From contig JADFDH010000007.1 in assembly GCA_018263005.1 (NCBI GenBank), forward strand, positions 1-58,996: a DNA stretch of 58,996 nt, given 5' to 3'. Position 1 is the stretch's first letter, and every line of letters starts with the position of its first letter. The position numbers and the translations under genes are program-made. This DNA comes from Methanobacterium sp. GTDB taxonomy: Archaea > Methanobacteriota > Methanobacteria > Methanobacteriales > Methanobacteriaceae. Under the pieces are notes generated by a model. It ran no database searches, was not told the origin of the DNA, and saw nothing but the letters and a program-made list of their open reading frames with translations. Below, piece after piece: positions 55,801 through 58,996 of this stretch.

Positions 55801-56025
55801 AACACCTGGGCAGGAATAGTATTGGACAACGCTACCAACACCATAGTCTACTATAACAACTTCACGAACAACCCATTACAAGCACTGTCACAGAACGGAA
55901 CCAGCAATACATTCTACCAAGGAACAATAGGTAACTACTGGAGTGACTGGCCCAGCACAGATCCCAGACCAATCTACGGTAATGAAAACCTATACGACGA
56001 ACACCCCAGTACAACACCATTCTAG
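49843..56025 (+). CDS. Giant adhesin-like beta-helix surface protein
   Basis: A 2060-residue secreted protein; MHNIKK at ATG 49852 is an alternative start. A signal peptide (about 1-30, ending SGAVSAAD) is followed by a carboxypeptidase-regulatory-like domain (about 45-130) and a long right-handed beta-helix of Chlamydia-Pmp-type repeats (GGAIYN ... FTGNSA) to about 920. An NNWWGSNDNPSGLF segment and an Ig-like domain follow. The helix, NWWG and Ig-like set occurs again at about 1085-1490. The last 550 residues are NosD/PbH1 repeats. There is no pseudomurein-binding repeat, membrane anchor or sorting motif, so how it stays on the cell is unclear. Expected role: contact with other cells or surfaces. 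Confidence 0.92.
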   Translation: MINMHNIKKPLFLLLILLGAVVLSGAVSAADNDNITANELQINSSFSNTQLPDAVISGEVDRCSNGEPFPGVTVSVDADGAQIASTTTQEDGTYLLTFPSTNQLLQVTASCTGHNPVTKELILRENTKTAVINFQLGMDEVYISTTGNDTTGDGTIGNPYASLSKGILETNPNGTLHVATGTYTGALNVGITIDKNISIIGDDQATTIIDAEGNDRIFTIETGYTVNIQNLTLQNGNSDVGGAIYNSGTLNITNTILTGNKTTMMGGAIYNYHWPAEDTITANITGCTFNSNTSNGSDSGSGGAIENFNSIVIISGCTFTGNTAMMGGAIDQDSTAITISGCTFTGNSAVFGGAISSTSQVNDSTATISNCIFNSNNTSAFGGAIYSIGDVVTISGSTFTGNTTTQEGGAIYNRPFISGKGGILTISGSTFTGNTGYNGGAIRNFDGTATISNSIFTNNTAGQNGGAIDNYTTATISDSTFIGNTAEYGGAINNNGDLTVDTGCSFTSNTAEYGGAICNKSYYTVIISDSIFTSNTAEYGGAIYNEQCTATISNSIFKTNSATYGGAIDNYHGTATLTGCTFTGNSATYGGAIENMGGTANITGTLFETNIATSGGAIENYNGTANITSSNFNVNSAASGGAIYNGGPQGSILSVSIGCTFTRNTANNGGAITNDIDTRGITMSTATISNSSFTENSASGGSWISSGGAIINAGIITISNSSLTGNSATNGGAIENGGTATITDSIFTENSATNGGAIYNNDGSATISYSSFTGNSATNGGAIYNNDGSATISYSSFTGNSATNGGAIYNNDGSATISYSSFTGNSATNGGAIYNNDGSATISYSSFTGNSATNGGAVYNYSYERCTADISCSTFTFNTASINGGAIYNYGELWHPIITIHFNRIVNNIANGVDNAIYTNDAVDAINNWWGSNDNPSGLFTGTGTFNYSPWIILNATATPSSITTGGTSVIAADLTFNSDGHDTTLLYPGQYVPDGISALFVSDSLGSFGGLSSVTVNTVNGKATTIFSPFTTTGVSTINVSVDNALNIPTTVTITSGPIVNTRTTKTYDTIKAAIESIDTINGDTINVGSGTYSGSLNVGITIDKNISIIGADEATTIIDAVGQNNNIFTIETGYAVNITNLTFQNVFNMGLGGAIFNNGILNLSDCNFFNNISENSENSMIGAYGGAIFNSNDATATISDSTFLGNKALNPDWDPEDTWSIPGKGGAIYNEGVLIVNNSLFEYNNSQCGGAICTGNRSATITGSTFTGNSATYGGAIDIIGFDEGCTADISSSIFTFNTASIKGGAIYYNYGGLGGHPIITIHFNRIVNNTISGLDNAIDTNSEVDAINNWWGSNDNPSGLFMGTGTVTYSPWIILNATATPSSITTGGTSVITADLTFNSDDQDTTLLYPGQYVPDGISALFVSDSLGSFGGLSSVTVNTVNGNATTIFSPFTSTGVSTINVSVDDALNIPTTVTIIIGPVVNTRTTKDYVTIQAAIDSIDTINGDTLNVATGTYDENLLVNKLLNLQALGTVTVQAVNTGQPVILITTGGSGSTINGFTFTNGWAGICLDGSTGNTITNNTLTGNQEGINIANSSNTNTISSNNIHDNTGFGVNLNSSAGNTVSSNTVSANGVMGVFIQNSNNNRISGNTIQTNGWTGICLDNASHNIIDVNEVSGNGEGLLLTNASSINNIQGNNIHHNYGGGINLLGISNNNQIISNTAISNNGVMGVFIQNSNGNNVSGNTIHDNIWAGICLDNAMGNMINGSNNISGNQEGINITNNSTGNTINGNNIHDNTNIGISVINSSTRNNIISNTISHNGVIGIYLRESSTNTISGNTIQINSWTGICFDQSTGNTINSNNNISGNLEGLYIVNNSNGNSITANNIHENADTGIYIDGSTGNNIYGANTISNNGVIGILLRGANTNTISGNTIAGNTFSGIALDNADSNNINGANTISGSQMGIYIVNASNSNKINNNTLQNNTWAGIVLDNATNTIVYYNNFTNNPLQALSQNGTSNTFYQGTIGNYWSDWPSTDPRPIYGNENLYDEHPSTTPF
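52090..52389 (+). repeat. Four perfect 75-bp tandem repeats within the adhesin gene
   Basis: Identical units begin AACAGCGCAACTAATGGGGG at 52090, 52165, 52240 and 52315, with a fifth partial copy at 52390 and a diverged copy at 52018. Each encodes 25 residues, one beta-helix turn pair including SATNGGAIYNNDGSATIS. Identity at the DNA level implies recent expansion and likely length variation between strains. Confidence 0.95.
52524..53003 (+). repeat. 480-bp duplicated block, copy 1 (copy 2 at 53796-54275)
   Basis: The segment from GCATCCTATAATAACAATTC to the CCCACCACAGTCAC region recurs exactly 1272 bases downstream with few differences and no change in length. It encodes the end of a beta-helix, the NNWWGSNDNPSGLF motif and the Ig-like domain. 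Near identity suggests gene conversion or recent duplication. Confidence 0.9.
53796..54275 (+). repeat. 480-bp duplicated block, copy 2
   Basis: Second copy of the block at 52524-53003, in the same reading frame of the same gene. Differences are scattered single bases, many of them silent. Confidence 0.9.
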
Positions 56026-56226
56026 TCTAAATCAACTTCTTTTTTTTTATTACATTTCTAGAAATAGTTATGACTGGCCCTATGGCCACATATGTATCTT
56101 AATAAATTGATTAACACCAGAATTCTATTCAAAAAAGCAAATATATCGTAATTTTTTTATAAAATTTTTATAATAATTTAGTTATCATTTAGTAACATTT
56201 AAGTAGTAGGGACTTCAACTAAATAT

Positions 56227-56358
56227 AGGAGGGGTGTAATTTTTTTATGCCTGATAATTATTTCTATTATCCTTAGTTAAAATTGTCAGAATTATCTATT
56301 AGATTACCCTCCTGAACAAAAAAATTAGAATTAAAATAAAACAAAATTGAAAAGGAGG
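56227..56358 (+). promoter_or_regulatory. Possible translational switch in the leader of the second adhesin gene
   Basis: AGGAGGG (56227-56233) can pair with CCCTCCT (56307-56313), helped by TAAT/ATTA next to it. The same CCTCCT can instead pair with the true ribosome site AGGAGG (56353-56358) ahead of ATG 56368. The two pairings exclude each other. A TATA-like stretch near 56155-56182 would place all three elements in the leader RNA. The rest of the 56026-56367 gap is AT-rich without other features. Confidence 0.5.
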
Positions 56359-56367
56359 TAAAATAAG

Positions 56368-58996
56368 ATGAATAAAAAAATTTTAACAGTTGCTTTTATC
56401 ATAGTAATGGCAGTTGTGCTTTCCGGTGCAGTTGCCGCAGCTGATGAGGATACGGTTGCTGATGATACAGAACTTTTAACCACCACATCATCGAACACAG
56501 CTTTGCCTGATCCTTTCGTTGTGGAAACCGGTATCAGTTACACCACCATACAGGCGGCTATAGATAGTGTGTTCACCCAAGATGGTATGACCATCCAAGT
56601 GGAAGCTGGAACCTACAACGAAGACGTTATAGTATGGAAAAGCCTGTCTATAATCGGCGCTGGTAATACTAATACTTTCGTGAATTCATTCTACATCACC
56701 AGCAGTGGAAGCGGCTCAGAAATAACCAAATTCCAGATAACCGGCGGAACTGGTGAGGCTGTCACCTTACAGGATGCGGATGGTTGTTACATACATGACA
56801 ACATAATATGGGGAGATTACAGCGCAGGTGTAGCTCTGGTAAACTCAGAAAACAATGATATCTACAATAATATTATCGATGGTTTCTTTTCAAACCTTTA
56901 CTATGGAATCTACCTGGACAACAGTGACTACAACTACATTCACGGTAATATCATTGAATTCTGTCTCCGTGATGGTATATGGGTCAAAAACTCCAACTAC
57001 ATAGACATCTACGGTCAGAACTTTATATTATTTAATGGAGACAGCGGAATAGTTGTAGAAAACAGTGATTACGTAACCATGAGTGGAAATGAAATATATA
57101 TCAACACAGATGGTATCAACGTCATCGACTCATTTGGAACCACCATACAACTCAGTAACTTGATATATTCAAACAGTAATAACGGAATATACCTGACCAA
57201 TTCTGATTCCACAGTCATAGACAACAACCAAATCCACGACAATGGCCTAGATGGTGTATATGTTGCGGATTCCGATGATGTGAATGTCTCTAGTAACTGG
57301 ATATATAATAATGGAGAGGACGGAGTTACTGTAACAGATTCAGATTCAACAATCATTGAAGACAATGAAATCGAAGGAAACACTGATGATGGTACCGATA
57401 TTTGGAGTACTACAAATACCGAAATCAAAAACAACGAAATACATAACAATCTCGATTCTGGAATCGATGTTTACTGGTCAGATAATGTTGAAATCACAGA
57501 TAATAATATTATATACAGCAACACCTGGGACGGGATCTACTTATACGATTCTAGCTTCCTCATAGATAATAATAAAATCTATCAAAATGGTGATGACGGA
57601 ATAGATGCATCAACATCTGCTGAATTCAGCATAACCAATAATGAAATATACCAGAATGGTTGGAGCGGTATAGAATTAAATAATTCATCAGATTTCAATG
57701 TGGAAGGAAATGAAATTTATTCTCAGATTGTTGATGATGGAATTGAAATATTTAATTGTGACTATTTCACAGTAACCGATAACTACATTTATTGGAATGC
57801 CGTTGACGGAATAAACATCTCTGACTCATCCAGCTTTGAAGTAAACGACAACAATCTCTGGGCCAATACAGATGACGGTTTAGATATGGACACATGCGAA
57901 AGCGGTACGATAGACCCTAACACTATCCATGAAAACGGTGGAGATGGAATAGTAGCAGCTAATTCTAACGGCCTGGGAATACTTGACAATTACATAGATG
58001 GTAATGGTGATGACGGAATAGACCTGAATACCTGTACCTATGTCCAAATTACAGGTAATGGCGTGTACTACAATGATGATCATGGTATCATAGCCGTCAA
58101 CACTGAACACAGTGAAATAGATGACAACAACATAAACAACAACGGGGTAACATTAGGTGGTGACGGAGTATACCTGGAAGGATGTTATTATATCCTGGTA
58201 TCAAACAATGAAATCAATACCAACTTCGATGACGGAGTAGATATTAACAACACCACCAACACCAGTATATTCCAGAACAACATCTACAACAACAATTATG
58301 GTGTATATATACGTGGTACTTCTGATGATATCCCAGTTAACTTCAACCGAATCGTGGATAACAACAACTGGGACATGCTGTACACCGCTAGTGGTGATGT
58401 AGATGCCCGTTATAACTGGTGGGGTTACAATGCCGCAGTTGACGTAGATGCCCAGATAAACGATATCGGATCTGGTACTTTAGTGTATGATCCTTGGATG
58501 GTTTTATCCATCACCGCTAGCCCAGCTAGTACCGGTATAGGTGGAACTTCTACCATAACCGCTGATCTGATACATGACAGTGACGGTTTCTATCATAACC
58601 CAGCAAATGGTGTGATACCAATCACTGGTTCTGCTAACTTCCAAGCAATCACCTTCGGAACCATAACCAATGCCACTGACTTCAGTAATGGTGTGGCTAC
58701 TGCTACTCTGACTAATCTGAACGTTGCTGGTAATGCTGTGGTCTCCTCCACGGTGGACCATCAGACTGTACAGACTACTGTGGTGGTTGTTCCTGGCGCT
58801 ACTATCGCTCAGATTGTTGCTGCAGCTGGACAAGTTAAGGCTTTCTATGAAGCCAATGGCGTGTTACCTGCTAATGTACTAGTTGGTGCGCAGGCCCTGA
58901 CCATGCCTCAGTTCCTGTACCTGTTAACCACAGCTACCCAGAATGTGAATGTGGGTAATCTGAACCCTATAACGGTTATTGCGGTTAACCCTGCAC
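56368..58996 (+). CDS. Adhesin-like protein with pseudomurein-binding repeat (partial, runs off window)
   Basis: At least 876 residues; the 3' end lies outside the window. AAAGGAGGT sits 8 bases ahead of the ATG. A signal peptide (about 1-28, AVVLSGAVAAAD) is followed by a PbH1/NosD-type right-handed beta-helix of roughly 650 residues with turns such as IDNNQIHDNGLDGVYV and DNYIDGNGDDGIDL. An NWWGYNAAVDVDAQ segment and an Ig-like domain follow. From about residue 811 comes a pseudomurein-binding repeat (QVKAFYEANGVLPANV, MPQFLYLL), so this protein should be held in the pseudomurein wall. Acidic, Asp/Asn-rich composition suggests cation binding. Confidence 0.93.
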   Translation, partial: MNKKILTVAFIIVMAVVLSGAVAAADEDTVADDTELLTTTSSNTALPDPFVVETGISYTTIQAAIDSVFTQDGMTIQVEAGTYNEDVIVWKSLSIIGAGNTNTFVNSFYITSSGSGSEITKFQITGGTGEAVTLQDADGCYIHDNIIWGDYSAGVALVNSENNDIYNNIIDGFFSNLYYGIYLDNSDYNYIHGNIIEFCLRDGIWVKNSNYIDIYGQNFILFNGDSGIVVENSDYVTMSGNEIYINTDGINVIDSFGTTIQLSNLIYSNSNNGIYLTNSDSTVIDNNQIHDNGLDGVYVADSDDVNVSSNWIYNNGEDGVTVTDSDSTIIEDNEIEGNTDDGTDIWSTTNTEIKNNEIHNNLDSGIDVYWSDNVEITDNNIIYSNTWDGIYLYDSSFLIDNNKIYQNGDDGIDASTSAEFSITNNEIYQNGWSGIELNNSSDFNVEGNEIYSQIVDDGIEIFNCDYFTVTDNYIYWNAVDGINISDSSSFEVNDNNLWANTDDGLDMDTCESGTIDPNTIHENGGDGIVAANSNGLGILDNYIDGNGDDGIDLNTCTYVQITGNGVYYNDDHGIIAVNTEHSEIDDNNINNNGVTLGGDGVYLEGCYYILVSNNEINTNFDDGVDINNTTNTSIFQNNIYNNNYGVYIRGTSDDIPVNFNRIVDNNNWDMLYTASGDVDARYNWWGYNAAVDVDAQINDIGSGTLVYDPWMVLSITASPASTGIGGTSTITADLIHDSDGFYHNPANGVIPITGSANFQAITFGTITNATDFSNGVATATLTNLNVAGNAVVSSTVDHQTVQTTVVVVPGATIAQIVAAAGQVKAFYEANGVLPANVLVGAQALTMPQFLYLLTTATQNVNVGNLNPITVIAVNPA

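Overview
The window is chromosomal DNA from a low-GC, pseudomurein-walled methanogenic archaeon of the order Methanobacteriales, most like Methanobacterium. The assignment rests on marker genes read directly in the sequence: methanofuran synthesis (mfnB), F420 synthesis (cofC), the ATPase component A2 that activates methyl-coenzyme M reductase (atwA), sn-glycerol-1-phosphate dehydrogenase (egsA), archaeal NMN adenylyltransferase (nadM), archaeal-type prolyl-tRNA synthetase, two Mmp10-like radical SAM proteins, and a pseudomurein-binding repeat at the right edge. I cannot name the species. There is no tRNA, rRNA, CRISPR array, insertion sequence or integrase that I can see.

Layout. 0.1-11.7 kb is mostly cofactor and housekeeping genes: a glycosyltransferase, an orphan LutA/LutB-like Fe-S pair, mfnB, guaB, mobA, a tiny pseudomurein-repeat protein without a signal peptide, a membrane protein, cbiT, ubiX, an HD phosphohydrolase, moaE and nadM. 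11.9-18.4 kb holds atwA and then an oxygen-defence run (UspA protein, rubredoxin, ferritin, peroxiredoxin, superoxide dismutase), followed by a PaaK-type ligase with its ACT-domain partner. 18.5-23.1 kb is a sensory cluster: a 44-residue small protein, two response regulators without DNA-binding output, a small protein of unknown role and a four-PAS histidine kinase. 23.1-30.1 kb returns to housekeeping genes (thiD, cofC, proS, egsA, UPF0179, rpiA). 30.2-36.2 kb has a GAF/PAS histidine kinase with a cysteine-rich first GAF domain, a K+ channel, a TSUP transporter, a TPR protein and a sulfite-oxidase-fold protein.

36.3-43.1 kb looks like a Ser/Thr phosphorylation island: a PPP-type phosphatase, a membrane FHA protein, an M6-type metalloprotease without a signal peptide, a small protein that shares the protease's GYxxGY tail, and a membrane receptor-like Ser/Thr kinase. 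Next come the two tandem Mmp10-like radical SAM genes. They are followed by a 925-bp gap between convergent genes that I read as two tandem small-RNA genes with matching promoters and 5' hairpins; the second has loops carrying CCUCC, complementary to Shine-Dalgarno sequences. 46.7-49.1 kb has a membrane trypsin-like protease, a frameshifted VOC-family pseudogene and two tiny cysteine-pair proteins separated by further candidate structured RNAs.

The right 9 kb encodes two surface adhesin-like beta-helix proteins. The first (2060 aa) contains four perfect 75-bp repeats and a duplicated 480-bp block and has no visible wall anchor. The second runs off the window and reaches a pseudomurein-binding repeat; its leader contains a decoy-SD/anti-SD/SD arrangement that could switch translation.

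The most promising undescribed elements are the small-RNA pair at 45.9-46.3 kb, the leader of the second adhesin, the protease/small-protein pair at 38.2-40.3 kb, and the tandem Mmp10-like enzymes. All are inferred from sequence reading alone.
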